From assembly GCF_001549985.1 (NCBI RefSeq), contig NZ_LROZ01000005.1, forward strand, positions 124,967 to 188,966: DNA of 64,000 nucleotides, written 5' to 3'. This DNA is from Myroides odoratus (lineage in GTDB: Bacteria; Bacteroidota; Bacteroidia; Flavobacteriales; Flavobacteriaceae). The position numbers and the translations under genes were made by a program. This document shows, piece after piece, positions 9,987 to 19,053 of this stretch; within the stretch, counting starts at the first letter, position 1, and every line of letters starts with the position of its first letter. The notes under the pieces are model-generated. The model made no database searches, had not been told where the DNA came from, and was given only the letters and a program-made list of their open reading frames with translations.

Positions 9987-10187
9987 TCAATCTATTTCTT
10001 CCAATTCAAACAAATCTTCGACGCTTACTTTTAGTGTTCGCGCTAGCTTTAAAGCTAATATCGTAGAAGGCACATACCGGTTTGCTTCAATGGAATGTAT
10101 CGTTTGCCTAGATACTTGAATCGCATCTGCTAACTCTTGTTGGGTTAAATAACAACGTACCCGTTCCGCTTTTACGTTATTCTTCAT
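9987..10187 (-). CDS. XRE-family helix-turn-helix regulator
   Basis: 66 residues, almost all helix-turn-helix (LTQQELADAIQVSRQTIHSIEANRYVPSTILALKLARTL), ending in the VEDLFELEE tail seen in small Cro/CI-like regulators that accompany membrane proteins. Its start overlaps the end of the upstream membrane-protein gene by 11 bp, so the two are translationally coupled. The palindromes at 10609-10646, over the promoter of the pair, are the likely operators. Confidence 0.92.
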   Translation of the reverse strand: MKNNVKAERVRCYLTQQELADAIQVSRQTIHSIEANRYVPSTILALKLARTLKVSVEDLFELEEID

Positions 10188-10581
10188 CTAAACTTTGTTT
10201 CAATTTTCGGTATTGCATTTCAAACATTAGATTAACTAGTATCATCCCCTCTAAAATTCGTCCAGCGTCTCCTTTATCATATAATCCCTCTGGATCAACT
10301 ATATTCCAAATTGCTGTAAAAAATATGCCAATAATCATAAAGAGAACCCCGCCTGCTATGCCCTTTAATCGCATATCGATAAACATCTCATCGTCATTTT
10401 GACGTCGAGTAAAGAAGTAAATAAACAAGGCTACATTCAGCAGGTTGATCAAAATAGAGCTTACTTCTTTTCGGAAATCTTGTACATGCCCCAACAAGGC
10501 AATGCTTAAGACAAGAGCTAATACAACAAAAGCTAAGGCAATCCATCGAAAATAACGAGGAAATAAAGGAAATTGTTTCAT
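10177..10581 (-). CDS. Small multi-pass membrane protein paired with XRE regulator
   Basis: 134 residues with four hydrophobic segments (near 13-30, 43-57, 75-93 and a weaker one near 115). It is the first gene of a two-gene operon with the XRE regulator. Such pairs are widespread in Bacteroidota, and the membrane protein is often annotated only as a domain of unknown function. It may be a sensor or an effector whose level the regulator controls; this is inference from context. Confidence 0.8.
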   Translation of the reverse strand: MKQFPLFPRYFRWIALAFVVLALVLSIALLGHVQDFRKEVSSILINLLNVALFIYFFTRRQNDDEMFIDMRLKGIAGGVLFMIIGIFFTAIWNIVDPEGLYDKGDAGRILEGMILVNLMFEMQYRKLKQSLDEE

Positions 10582-10603
10582 ATTTTTTTGTTTTTAGTTG
10601 ATA

Positions 10604-10646
10604 CAAATGTAAAGCAAGCTTTACAATAATGCAAAGTAAACTTTAC
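10604..10646 (-). promoter_or_regulatory. Promoter with overlapping palindromic operators for the XRE operon
   Basis: On the minus strand, TTTG (10632-10635) and TACATTTG (10604-10611) are 20 bp apart, a good Bacteroidota sigma-A promoter. The palindromes GTAAAGCAAGCTTTAC (10609-10624) and GTAAACTTTAC (10636-10646) overlap the two elements. A second TACATTTG on the plus strand (10644-10651) suggests a divergent start. The layout implies autorepression by the XRE protein. Confidence 0.7.
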
Positions 10647-10816
10647 ATTTGTGTCTAAAAAAATCAACTCTTGTTCCCAATCAGTGCTTGTGAAGACTGC
10701 ACCGCCTCCTCTGTTCTATAGATTGCTCAACCATTTCAACTCCAATAACCATAATAAGGTTTAGTAAAAGGGATGCAAATGATTTCTTTCTCTTACAGTA
10801 TCTTACTAATTTCCCA

Positions 10817-10850
10817 ACGGAATAGATACAAATCAAAGGTTCTATTCCGT
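10817..10850. repeat. 10-bp inverted repeat in intergenic region
   Basis: ACGGAATAGA and TCTATTCCGT are separated by 14 bases. No T-tract follows on either strand, so this is not an ordinary terminator. Apart from this and the promoters at either end, nothing was found in the 411-bp gap 10582-10992. Confidence 0.5.
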
Positions 10851-10963
10851 GTATAATACTACTTTATACATGTGCTTGTTTTCCTATTTTTAAAAAAATA
10901 AGCGACATACTACATCTTTTATTTCGTATCATTTTTTTACTATGTTACTTTATTTATTATAGT

Positions 10964-10971
10964 TAATTTTG
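10964..10971 (+). promoter_or_regulatory. -7 box TAATTTTG for lipoprotein gene
   Basis: This exact TAnnTTTG match lies 21 bp before the chosen ATG at 10993. It makes the earlier TTG start at 10969 implausible, because the start would fall inside the promoter. Confidence 0.5.
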
Positions 10972-10992
10972 CAAAAATTTAAGCCAACAAAC

Positions 10993-11892
10993 ATGAAAAT
11001 AAATACTTCAATTTCCCTTTTACTTTCTCTTGCCTTTTTATCATGCAATAAATCGGATGACAACACTACACCAAACGTTGATAATGATTTTGTAAAACAA
11101 ATAATCATTAAGACGGAAGACGGAGATTACCAAAAATTGCCAGAATTTGCTTTCTTTTACGATGCCACTATTGACTTTGAATACAACAAGCAAAATAAAC
11201 CAAGTATCATTCGCTCAGCTATTACCTTTAGAGACAATTGGAGTATTGAAGAGACAGGTGAATTTGCAAATAAAATTATCAAAATTCAAGAGCAAAAGAT
11301 GCTTACTTATGATAAGCAAACAAACTTACTACTTGAAGAAAAAACAACAAGTGAAAGAGGAACTCAAATTAAAAAATTCCAATATAATCAATTGCTTCAA
11401 ATAATATCAATTAAAGAAGATACTAAGGAATCTCTTCTACGCTATACAACAAATGGGCAATTAGCTAGTATACAAACACTTTATACGAGCGCAGAAAATC
11501 AACATTTCAACTCCATTCGATATTTTAATTTTGATAACAATAACAACTTAAATTTCTTAGTTTACGAAAATAATAACAAAGAACAACAAAAATATTATTT
11601 TAACTATACTGATGTCAAAAGTCATTATGAGAATAATGCAATTAATTATACTTTAACAGATGGATTAAATCCAAATATTCCTTTCGGATTAAGTGGATAC
11701 ATAATGGAAAATTGGCATTCTGATTTCATGTCAAATATAGAATACATCTACAAAGGAAATTTACTATTAGATAACATCAAAGTAAGCCCAGAATCTACTG
11801 AAAATTTCTTCAAAATCTATACAGAGGTAAAAGATAATTCTTATGTAAGGTATATAAGTCCTAGTGCATTTGAATTCTTTGCTACTTTTTAA
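10993..11892 (+). CDS. Lipoprotein with YD-like repeats, function unknown
   Basis: 299 residues with a lipoprotein signal ending in LAFLSC. The mature protein is Asn/Lys/Tyr-rich and carries loose repeats such as LTYDKQTNLLLEEKT, FQYNQLLQIISIKED, RYTTNGQLASIQT and FNFDNNNNLNFLVYE. These resemble the beta-hairpin YD repeats of Bacteroidota surface lipoproteins. No enzyme motif is visible. It is a stand-alone gene with its own -7 box. Its terminator at 11.9 kb has been split by a small insertion. Confidence 0.8.
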   Translation: MKINTSISLLLSLAFLSCNKSDDNTTPNVDNDFVKQIIIKTEDGDYQKLPEFAFFYDATIDFEYNKQNKPSIIRSAITFRDNWSIEETGEFANKIIKIQEQKMLTYDKQTNLLLEEKTTSERGTQIKKFQYNQLLQIISIKEDTKESLLRYTTNGQLASIQTLYTSAENQHFNSIRYFNFDNNNNLNFLVYENNNKEQQKYYFNYTDVKSHYENNAINYTLTDGLNPNIPFGLSGYIMENWHSDFMSNIEYIYKGNLLLDNIKVSPESTENFFKIYTEVKDNSYVRYISPSAFEFFATF

Positions 11893-11918
11893 ATATAAAA
11901 AAAGCCTCAAACTTATCG

Positions 11919-12071
11919 GAGCGCGCTGAAAAAGTCTTTCTTAGAAAAAACTAATATTATTTAGAATGCACTAAAACACATCTTATTAATAATCAACAAG
12001 ATGATAAAAAAAGAAAAGAGCATTCTTACTGTAAAAATGCTCTTTTCCTGTAATTAATATAGTTTTTCAGT
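11919..12071. mobile_element. Small MITE-like insertion within a terminator
   Basis: About 153 bp starts GCGCTGAAAAAGT (near 11923) and ends AGTTTTTCAGTGC (12061-12073); these are imperfect terminal inverted repeats. The left flank GCCTCAAACTTATCG (11904-11918) and right flank GCCCTCAACTTATCG (12072-12086) are near-identical and look like a duplicated target. The interior has no coding capacity but holds a GAGCATT/AATGCTC hairpin with T's. This fits a non-autonomous element left by a transposase encoded elsewhere. Confidence 0.5.
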
Positions 12072-12073
12072 GC

Positions 12074-12100
12074 CCTCAACTTATCGTTGAGGCTTTTTTT
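12074..12100 (+). terminator. Terminator CCTCAAC/GTTGAGG
   Basis: A seven-bp stem with a TTATC loop is followed by C and seven T. A broken copy of its left half remains at 11895-11918 beyond the inserted element. Confidence 0.75.
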
Positions 12101-12160
12101 ATATCAATGTTGTCCCATCCTAAAATAGGTTTACACAAAATAGACAACACCTGACATAAC

Positions 12161-13036
12161 TTACTTTTTATTTGAATTAAAATAATATGCATCAGCAAAA
12201 TGCTTATTCTGTTGAATATAAGCAGTTCCACCTTTTACATCAATAATCCAATTGAAGCGATGGATGAGATCTGCCCCCATATAACTAGTTGTTTGGTTTT
12301 TAATTTCTCCTGTAAAAACCTGAACAGGAGCTATATCAAAGCGAATACCTCCTACCGTTATAGCTGGTATTTCGCAGACTAAACTCGTCAATTGTTGACC
12401 TGCTGAATTCATCATTGTTTTTTCCTCCAAACGAGGAAGTACTTCTGCTAAATGATATTCATCTGCTAGTTGATTATTAAACAAAAGAGCACCAGAAAAA
12501 CCAGATTGTAACAATACTTTTGCCTGTATTTCTTTTTCTCCCACAATACTAATTACTTCAACAAATAACTGTCCGTTTTTTTGCTCTAAAGGTAAAGCTA
12601 TAAATCCCGTTGTATCTGGAAGTGCAGGATATAGTTCAAACTGAGATTGATCATAATTGATTTTTACAATTTGATTGCCAAATAGTTGGGTACCAATTTT
12701 ACCTTCTGCTCCATTCCCTGTGTATTCATTGTCCCAAATCCAAATGGGTTCCACTACAGTTCCACCTACTTGAATGCGATTAGACTTACTCAATCCTTCT
12801 GGAAACTCAGTCGTATCAAAGACCACAGATTTCACTGGATGCGTTCGATTAGGCGCTAAAGAAGCTTCTCGCATTGCAAGTTGAAACATTAAATCAACCG
12901 TATCTTTTTGATTAATGATTCCCTCAACTAAAATATTGTAATGCCCATTCATTTTAAATGAGATCATTTCCTGCGCTTGACCTGTTGTACAGCAGAACCA
13001 ACCAATCAAAGCAGCTAAGTATGATGCACCTCTCAT
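12161..13036 (-). CDS. Secreted retropepsin-like protein lacking catalytic aspartates
   Basis: 291 residues with a signal peptide (to GQAQ). Two beta-rich halves have the layout of flavobacterial retropepsin-like aspartyl proteases: GKIGTQLFGNQIVKINYD near 115 and YMGADLIHRFNWIIDVKGG near 255. The places where the active DTG usually sits read MFQLAMREASL (about 50-60) and LLQSGFSGALL (about 175-185), so the catalytic Asp is missing from both. It is therefore probably a binding or structural relative rather than a protease. Its start is 2 bp from the end of the GNAT gene upstream, so the two form an operon. Confidence 0.7.
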   Translation of the reverse strand: MRGASYLAALIGWFCCTTGQAQEMISFKMNGHYNILVEGIINQKDTVDLMFQLAMREASLAPNRTHPVKSVVFDTTEFPEGLSKSNRIQVGGTVVEPIWIWDNEYTGNGAEGKIGTQLFGNQIVKINYDQSQFELYPALPDTTGFIALPLEQKNGQLFVEVISIVGEKEIQAKVLLQSGFSGALLFNNQLADEYHLAEVLPRLEEKTMMNSAGQQLTSLVCEIPAITVGGIRFDIAPVQVFTGEIKNQTTSYMGADLIHRFNWIIDVKGGTAYIQQNKHFADAYYFNSNKK

Positions 13037-13038
13037 CT

Positions 13039-13542
13039 TTATATGCTCAATTGATAGATATAATCATCCATCACATAGCCATTTCCAATATCAAATGTTT
13101 TAGACTCCATGCATTGAAATCCGTTGCGCTCATAAAACGAAATGGCTTTGGCGTTGTATTTATTCACCGTTAAATATACCGCATCTGCTTTGCTTTCTTG
13201 GGCAAAGGTGACCACATGCTGTAGCATAATCTTACCTAATCCCTTTTGTTGTTGATCTGTATCTAAATAAATCTTAGACAAAAACACGCGATTGTCTTCC
13301 ATTAATTTATAGTCTAAGTAACCTAATACCTGTCCTTCAACCACAAACAATTCCCAAATATACCCTTCCTTTATTTCATTCGTAATGCGTTCTGGACTGT
13401 ACATCATCGGCAACATATATTCAATTTGTGCTGGATCTAATAAAGGTCCGTATGTTTTCTGCCAAATTTTATCCGCTAAGGGACGGATATGGTGCATGTT
13501 TTCTGGGGTAACGGCTTGAAATTCGATTGCTATATTTTCCAT
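13039..13542 (-). CDS. GNAT-family N-acetyltransferase
   Basis: 167 residues with the GNAT core: a beta-strand region VLGYLDYKL near 73-81, the acetyl-CoA pyrophosphate loop LDTDQQQKGLGKIML (Q-x-x-G-x-G/A) near 93-107, and the C-terminal motif NKYNAKAISFYERNGF near 130-145. Such enzymes transfer acetyl from acetyl-CoA to an amine; the acceptor is unknown. It is followed immediately by the retropepsin-like gene. Confidence 0.9.
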   Translation of the reverse strand: MENIAIEFQAVTPENMHHIRPLADKIWQKTYGPLLDPAQIEYMLPMMYSPERITNEIKEGYIWELFVVEGQVLGYLDYKLMEDNRVFLSKIYLDTDQQQKGLGKIMLQHVVTFAQESKADAVYLTVNKYNAKAISFYERNGFQCMESKTFDIGNGYVMDDYIYQLSI

Positions 13543-13640
13543 TTTTTTGTTCTTTGTTTTTTGTGAGTTGCTTTTTTGTGGGTTGCTTTTTTGAAAATTT
13601 GATTTAAATACAATATTTTCTCATCTCCCATCTCTAAATA

Positions 13641-13674
13641 AAAAAAGCAGTAAACATTGTGTTTACTGCTTTTA
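13641..13674 (-). terminator. Terminator of pepA
   Basis: AAAAGCAGTAAACA pairs with TGTTTACTGCTTTT around a short loop. On the minus strand it is followed by about seven T, directly after the pepA stop. Confidence 0.85.
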
Positions 13675-13693
13675 TATCGTCAAATATACAAAA

Positions 13694-15079
13694 CTATGCT
13701 TTATAATTAGCTAAGAAATCAACTAAAGTACGAATTCCCGTTCCTGTTCCTCCGTTTCCTTTGTAATCTCTTGGAGCATCCATCCATGCTGGACCAGCAA
13801 TGTCAATATGCACATAAGGTGCTTTTGCAAAATGCTCTAGGAATTTTCCTGCTGTGATGGTTCCAGCGAAACGACCTCCAATATTTTTCATATCGGCTAC
13901 ACTTGATTTCAATAAATCTTTGTAATCATCCCAGAATGGCAATTGAGCTAAACGCTCGTGTACCTTGTATCCTGACGCTACAATCGCTTGCATTGTTTCT
14001 TCATCATTCCCCATAATACAAGAAGCTGTATCTCCTGCTACCACTAGAGCTGCTCCTGTTAAAGTAGCTGCATCAATAATAACGGCAGGATCATATTGGG
14101 TGGCATAAGCAATCGCATCTCCTAAAATCATGCGTCCTTCTGCATCCGTATTCAATACTTCAACGGTTGTACCATCATACATTGTAATTACATCTCCTGG
14201 CGCATAAGCATCTCCACCTGGACGGTTATCTGTTGCTGGAATTAACCCAATTACGTGAACGTTCAATTGATTCAAAGCAGCAGCATAAATGGTTCCAGCC
14301 ATACAAGCAGCTCCTCCCATATCACTCTTCATCGAGTCCATTGATCCCGCTGTTGGTTTTAAACTCAAACCTCCAGTATCATAAACCACTCCTTTACCAA
14401 CCAAAACAATTGGTTTCTTGTTGATTGGATTTTCAGGTTTGTATTCCATGATTGTAAAAGTCGGTTGCTCTACAGAACCTTTATTTACAGCTAATAACCC
14501 GCCCATTCTCAACGCTTCAATCTCGTTTTTACCCAATGCTTTTACTGCAATGTGAGCTTCGGCTCCTAAAAGTTCGATTTCTTTCGCTAATTGTGTAGCC
14601 GTTAAAAAGCTCACAGGTTCATTTACCATGGTACGCGCCCAATAAACCGCTTTGATTGTATGATTTAAATCACTGATTTGCTTTGCTTCAAAATTTCCTT
14701 TTACAGCAAGGTTCTCCAACGCGTATTTCATCGTTTCAGCTTCTTTGAAATACTTCAAGAACTGGTAGTTTGAAAGTGCAATTCCTTCCACCAAAGCCAA
14801 GGTAGAATCTCCATTTCCTACAATTGTCAGGTTATCTGCTTTTTTATCTAATTGTTTGCGGATGTTGAATCCAGCCAAACGCATTTTCTCTAAATTCGTG
14901 TTCTCTTTTACAAAAAAGAAATATTGATTTCCAATTTTTGCAAAATCTTCTTCTTTTTCTCCTGTTTTAAAAGCTTGTACAAAATCATTTAAAAGAGCAG
15001 GAACTCCTACTGTATTATCATTTCCTAAAACGAAAACTATATTTCCGTTGGATTGAACCTCTTGTATAAGTTGTATCAT
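13694..15079 (-). CDS. pepA: Cytosolic leucyl aminopeptidase (family M17)
   Basis: 461 residues from the ATG at 15079. A GTG at 15100 would overlap the -7 box TATATTTG (15100-15107), so the ATG is preferred. The catalytic domain shows the M17 signatures VGKGVVYDTGGLSLKP, MDSMKSDMGGAA and NTDAEGRMILGDA, which supply the two-metal site and the catalytic Lys and Arg. The enzyme removes N-terminal residues from peptides and normally forms hexamers in the cytoplasm. It is a single-gene transcript with its own promoter and terminator. Length is near the family norm. Confidence 0.95.
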   Translation of the reverse strand: MIQLIQEVQSNGNIVFVLGNDNTVGVPALLNDFVQAFKTGEKEEDFAKIGNQYFFFVKENTNLEKMRLAGFNIRKQLDKKADNLTIVGNGDSTLALVEGIALSNYQFLKYFKEAETMKYALENLAVKGNFEAKQISDLNHTIKAVYWARTMVNEPVSFLTATQLAKEIELLGAEAHIAVKALGKNEIEALRMGGLLAVNKGSVEQPTFTIMEYKPENPINKKPIVLVGKGVVYDTGGLSLKPTAGSMDSMKSDMGGAACMAGTIYAAALNQLNVHVIGLIPATDNRPGGDAYAPGDVITMYDGTTVEVLNTDAEGRMILGDAIAYATQYDPAVIIDAATLTGAALVVAGDTASCIMGNDEETMQAIVASGYKVHERLAQLPFWDDYKDLLKSSVADMKNIGGRFAGTITAGKFLEHFAKAPYVHIDIAGPAWMDAPRDYKGNGGTGTGIRTLVDFLANYKA

Positions 15080-15176
15080 TTTTGTTGTTTTTATACTCAC
15101 AAATATACGGGTTTTTAGACATAGCTAAAAATTGACATCAAAAAGATTGCTGCATTCTCTGATATTTTATCTCTTT

Positions 15177-15995
15177 TTATCCTTCAAGAAGCACTAAGAT
15201 CCACCAATAAATGGGGACACTTTCTACCCAAAACAAACTAAAATAAGAGCTGCGTTTCGGTGATGCTAATTGAATAAAAAGCAAGGTAATGCTTACAATA
15301 ATGAGATTATTCCACGCTTGGATGGGTTGAAAACCCAATTTAAAAAATTCAATAACAAAAAAAGGAATTAATAATAGGGCTAATAAGATTTTCGTTCGGC
15401 GGGTACCAAGCAATTGGGGTATTGTCTTTAAATACTTCTCATCATACTGCAAATCAACGATTTCAAATATGCCTATTAAAATCAACACCAAGATAAATCG
15501 CTGTAAGAATTTAATCCAAATATCCAAGGATAAATCAATCCCAGCATTGAAAACAGGAATAATTAGCGTCACTGTAGCCCAACACAGACAGACAATGTAC
15601 ACTTTTAGTCCGGACCAATTGCGCAAATTGGGAATTCGCTTGGAAATGGGAACGGCATAAAGTACAGCTAGCACCAGTAAAGAGATAGTGACTAGTTGTG
15701 CGGCTGTGGTTAAAAAAAAGAAACTCACCATACCAACGACTAAAGCAATCGCGCTCAATACGAGAATTGCTTTCATCTTTGGAGATAAGTTTTTGCGGTG
15801 GATTACGACATAATCAGCATACTTAATGAAATTATAGGAAAACAACGTTCCTGAAAATGCCAAAAGGGAAACCGTCCAATCGAAGGGTAAATGACAGAAA
15901 TAAAACGTCATTTGCACCAATGCAAAAACTGCGAAAGAAACGTGAATACTCGCTTTCAGATAAAAATCAAATACTTTACCTAGGACTTTTCTCAT
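15177..15995 (-). CDS. UbiA-like polytopic membrane protein
   Basis: 272 residues with eight or nine hydrophobic helices. A first Asp-rich region is weak (FSYNFIKYAD near 50-59). The second, EIVDLQYDEKYLKTIPQLLG near 180-199, fits the second conserved motif of UbiA prenyltransferases. It may be a divergent prenyltransferase, or an inactive relative because the first NDxxDxxxD motif is incomplete. It is transcribed divergently from gcvP with about 125 bp between start codons. Confidence 0.65.
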   Translation of the reverse strand: MRKVLGKVFDFYLKASIHVSFAVFALVQMTFYFCHLPFDWTVSLLAFSGTLFSYNFIKYADYVVIHRKNLSPKMKAILVLSAIALVVGMVSFFFLTTAAQLVTISLLVLAVLYAVPISKRIPNLRNWSGLKVYIVCLCWATVTLIIPVFNAGIDLSLDIWIKFLQRFILVLILIGIFEIVDLQYDEKYLKTIPQLLGTRRTKILLALLLIPFFVIEFFKLGFQPIQAWNNLIIVSITLLFIQLASPKRSSYFSLFWVESVPIYWWILVLLEG

Positions 15996-16079
15996 GCTAA
16001 TTTTTTATACCTAAATCCGCTAGAAATTTACATTAACAAAATTACTAGGAATATACTTAATTTATCTCAGATTTATGGT

Positions 16080-16087
16080 TATTTTTG
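16080..16087 (+). promoter_or_regulatory. -7 box TATTTTTG of gcvP
   Basis: This exact TAnnTTTG match lies 33 bp before the ATG at 16120. It supports that start and argues against the upstream ATG at 16075, which would precede the promoter. Confidence 0.6.
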
Positions 16088-16119
16088 TATGCTTATACAC
16101 AACTTATTATTTTGCCCAA

Positions 16120-18972
16120 ATGAAAACAAATGCATTTGCTTTAAGACACATTGGCCCTCGTGCTGAGGACATGGCACAAATGTTTAAAACTGTGAAAGTT
16201 GATAACATTGAACAATTAATCGATGAGACTTTTCCAACTTCAATTCGCTTAAAACAAGATCTAGATCTTGCTCCTGCAATGACGGAATATGAGTATTTAT
16301 CTTATATTCAGAACTTAGGCAACAAAAACAAAATTTTTCGTTCTTATATTGGATTAGGATACAACGAATCTGTTAGCCCTGCTCCTATTATTCGCAACGT
16401 ATTTGAAAACGCTGGTTGGTACACAGCTTATACTCCGTACCAAGCTGAGATTGCACAAGGTCGTTTAGAAGCTTTATTAAATTTCCAAACTACAGTAATT
16501 GAATTAGCTGGAATGGAAATTGCCAATGCATCTTTATTAGATGAAGGTACTGCAGCAGCAGAAGCAATGATGTTATTATACGATGTTCGTACAAGAGATC
16601 AAAAGAAAAACAACGCGTTAAAATTCTTCGTTTCTGAAGAAATTTTACCTCAAACACTTTCAGTTTTACAAACTCGTTCGGTTCCTTTCGAAATCGAATT
16701 AGTTGTAGGAGATCACCAAACGTTTGATTTCTCAGAAGATTTCTTTGGAGCAATCTTACAATACCCAGGTAAATACGGTCAAGTATATGATTATGCTGAC
16801 TTCATCAATACAGCTAAGACAAAAGATATTAAAGTTGCAGTTGCAGCAGATATCCTGTCATTAGTAACATTAACTTCTCCAGGAGAGATGGGAGCTGACG
16901 TAGTAGTTGGAACAACACAACGTTTTGGTATTCCATTAGGATTTGGAGGACCTCACGCTGGTTTCTTCACGACAAAAGAAGAGTACAAACGCAGTATGCC
17001 AGGTCGTATCATTGGAGTTTCTAAAGATGCAGACGGAAACAGAGCGTTGCGTATGGCTTTACAAACACGTGAGCAACACATCAAACGCGAGAAAGCAACA
17101 TCAAATATCTGTACAGCTCAAGTATTATTAGCTGTTATGGCTAGTTTCTACGCTGTTTACCACGGACCAAATGGTCTTCGTTTTATTGCAAACCAAGTAC
17201 ATGCAAAAGCAAATACAGTAGCAGAAAACTTAGCTAAATTAGGTATTGAGCAAACAAATACAGCTTACTTCGACACCATCGTTGTAAAAGCTGATGCTGC
17301 TAAAGTGAGACCAATCGCTGAAGCAAATAACGTAAACTTCTTCTATATTGACGCCAATACTATTTCAATCTCTTTAAATGAGACCGTAAATGTAAATGAT
17401 ATCAATACGATTATTGCTATTTTCGCTCAAGCAGTAGGAAAAGAAGCCTTTACCATTACTGCATTAAATGAAGAAGCAGTAAACTACCCAGCTAAATTAA
17501 AACGTACTTCTAAATTCTTAGAGCATGACGTATTCAATAGCTACCACTCTGAAACAGAATTAATGCGTTACATCAAGCGTTTAGAGCGTAAAGATTTAGC
17601 GTTAAATCAATCGATGATTTCTTTAGGTTCTTGTACGATGAAGTTGAATGCGGCAGCAGAGATGCTTCCTTTAAGCAACGGTCAATGGAACAACATCCAC
17701 CCTTTTGCGCCATTAGATCAAGCACAAGGTTATATTGAAATGTTGAAAGATTTAGAACATAAATTAAATGTTATTACTGGATTTGCTGGAACAACATTAC
17801 AGCCAAACTCAGGTGCTCAAGGAGAATATGCTGGATTAATGGCTATTCGTGCTTACCACCATTCAAGAGGGGATTTCCAAAGAACAATCGCGTTAATTCC
17901 TGCTTCTGCTCACGGAACAAATCCTGCTTCTGCAGCAATGGCTGGAATGAAAGTAGTTGTTACAAAAACTACACCTGAAGGAAATATCGATGTGGCTGAC
18001 TTGAAAGAAAAAGCAGAATTACACAAAGACAACCTTTCTTGTTTAATGGTTACTTATCCATCTACTCACGGAGTATATGAATCAGCAATCATGGAAATTA
18101 CACAAATTATCCACGATAACGGAGGACAAGTATATATGGATGGTGCAAATATGAACGCACAAGTTGGTTTCACTAACCCTGCTTCTATTGGTGCTGACGT
18201 ATGTCACTTAAACTTACATAAAACATTTGCTATTCCTCACGGAGGTGGTGGACCTGGAGTTGGACCAATCTGTGTGGCTGAGCATTTAGTAGAGTTTTTA
18301 CCATCTAACCCATTGGTACAAGTAGGAGGTAAAAATGCAATTACTTCTATTTCATCTGCTCCTTATGGTTCGGCTTTAGTATGTTTAATCTCTTACGGTT
18401 ACATCTCTATGTTGGGAACTGAAGGATTGAAAAAAGTAACACAAACAGCAATCCTAAACGCAAACTATATGAAAGCTAGGTTAGAAGAACACTATGCTAT
18501 TTTATATACAGGCGAAAAAGGACGTGCTGCACACGAAATGATTGTTGACGTTCGTGAGTTCAAAGAAAAAGGAATTGAAGTAACAGATATCGCTAAACGT
18601 TTAATCGATTACGGTTTCCACGCACCTACAGTTTCTTTCCCTGTTGCAGGAACATTAATGATTGAGCCTACAGAAAGTGAAAGCTTATCAGAAATCGATC
18701 GTTTCTGTGATGCAATGATTGCTATTCGTCAAGAAATTGAAAACGCAACAATGGAGAACCCTGTAAATGAATTAAAGAATGCACCGCATACTTTAGCTTT
18801 ATTAACTGCAGATAATTGGGATTTACCTTACTCAAGACAAAAAGCAGCTTATCCATTAGCATACGTAGCTGAGAATAAATTCTGGCCTACGGTTCGTCGT
18901 ATTGACGATGCATACGGAGATAGAAACTTAGTTTGTTCTTGTGCTCCAATCGAAGCTTACCTTGAAAATTAA
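16120..18972 (+). CDS. gcvP: Glycine dehydrogenase (decarboxylating), P-protein of the glycine cleavage system
   Basis: 950 residues from the ATG at 16120, the normal full-length fused form. N- and C-terminal halves are both present. The PLP-binding lysine lies in LNLHKTFAIPHGGGGPG, about residue 706, and the N-terminus has the usual FALRHIGPRAEDMAQM. The enzyme decarboxylates glycine and passes the aminomethyl group to lipoyl H-protein. No gcvT or gcvH is adjacent, which is usual for flavobacteria. Codons are strongly biased to A/T-ending optimal forms, as in a highly expressed gene. A strong terminator follows at 18,992. Confidence 0.97.
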   Translation: MKTNAFALRHIGPRAEDMAQMFKTVKVDNIEQLIDETFPTSIRLKQDLDLAPAMTEYEYLSYIQNLGNKNKIFRSYIGLGYNESVSPAPIIRNVFENAGWYTAYTPYQAEIAQGRLEALLNFQTTVIELAGMEIANASLLDEGTAAAEAMMLLYDVRTRDQKKNNALKFFVSEEILPQTLSVLQTRSVPFEIELVVGDHQTFDFSEDFFGAILQYPGKYGQVYDYADFINTAKTKDIKVAVAADILSLVTLTSPGEMGADVVVGTTQRFGIPLGFGGPHAGFFTTKEEYKRSMPGRIIGVSKDADGNRALRMALQTREQHIKREKATSNICTAQVLLAVMASFYAVYHGPNGLRFIANQVHAKANTVAENLAKLGIEQTNTAYFDTIVVKADAAKVRPIAEANNVNFFYIDANTISISLNETVNVNDINTIIAIFAQAVGKEAFTITALNEEAVNYPAKLKRTSKFLEHDVFNSYHSETELMRYIKRLERKDLALNQSMISLGSCTMKLNAAAEMLPLSNGQWNNIHPFAPLDQAQGYIEMLKDLEHKLNVITGFAGTTLQPNSGAQGEYAGLMAIRAYHHSRGDFQRTIALIPASAHGTNPASAAMAGMKVVVTKTTPEGNIDVADLKEKAELHKDNLSCLMVTYPSTHGVYESAIMEITQIIHDNGGQVYMDGANMNAQVGFTNPASIGADVCHLNLHKTFAIPHGGGGPGVGPICVAEHLVEFLPSNPLVQVGGKNAITSISSAPYGSALVCLISYGYISMLGTEGLKKVTQTAILNANYMKARLEEHYAILYTGEKGRAAHEMIVDVREFKEKGIEVTDIAKRLIDYGFHAPTVSFPVAGTLMIEPTESESLSEIDRFCDAMIAIRQEIENATMENPVNELKNAPHTLALLTADNWDLPYSRQKAAYPLAYVAENKFWPTVRRIDDAYGDRNLVCSCAPIEAYLEN

Positions 18973-18991
18973 TTCATTGTACATACATCAA

Positions 18992-19022
18992 AAACGCCAT
19001 CGAATCGATGGCGTTTTTTTTT
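18992..19022. terminator. Bidirectional terminator after gcvP
   Basis: ACGCCATCGA pairs with TCGATGGCGT around one or more bases and is followed by nine or more T. It also faces the end of the convergent TonB receptor gene. Confidence 0.9.
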
Positions 19023-19053
19023 CACGTAATTTTGTGATGCAATACAAGCAGAT

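Noticed and set aside
16075..16119. Upstream start for gcvP
   Set aside because: It precedes the -7 box at 16080, and the added residues are hydrophobic and not family-like.
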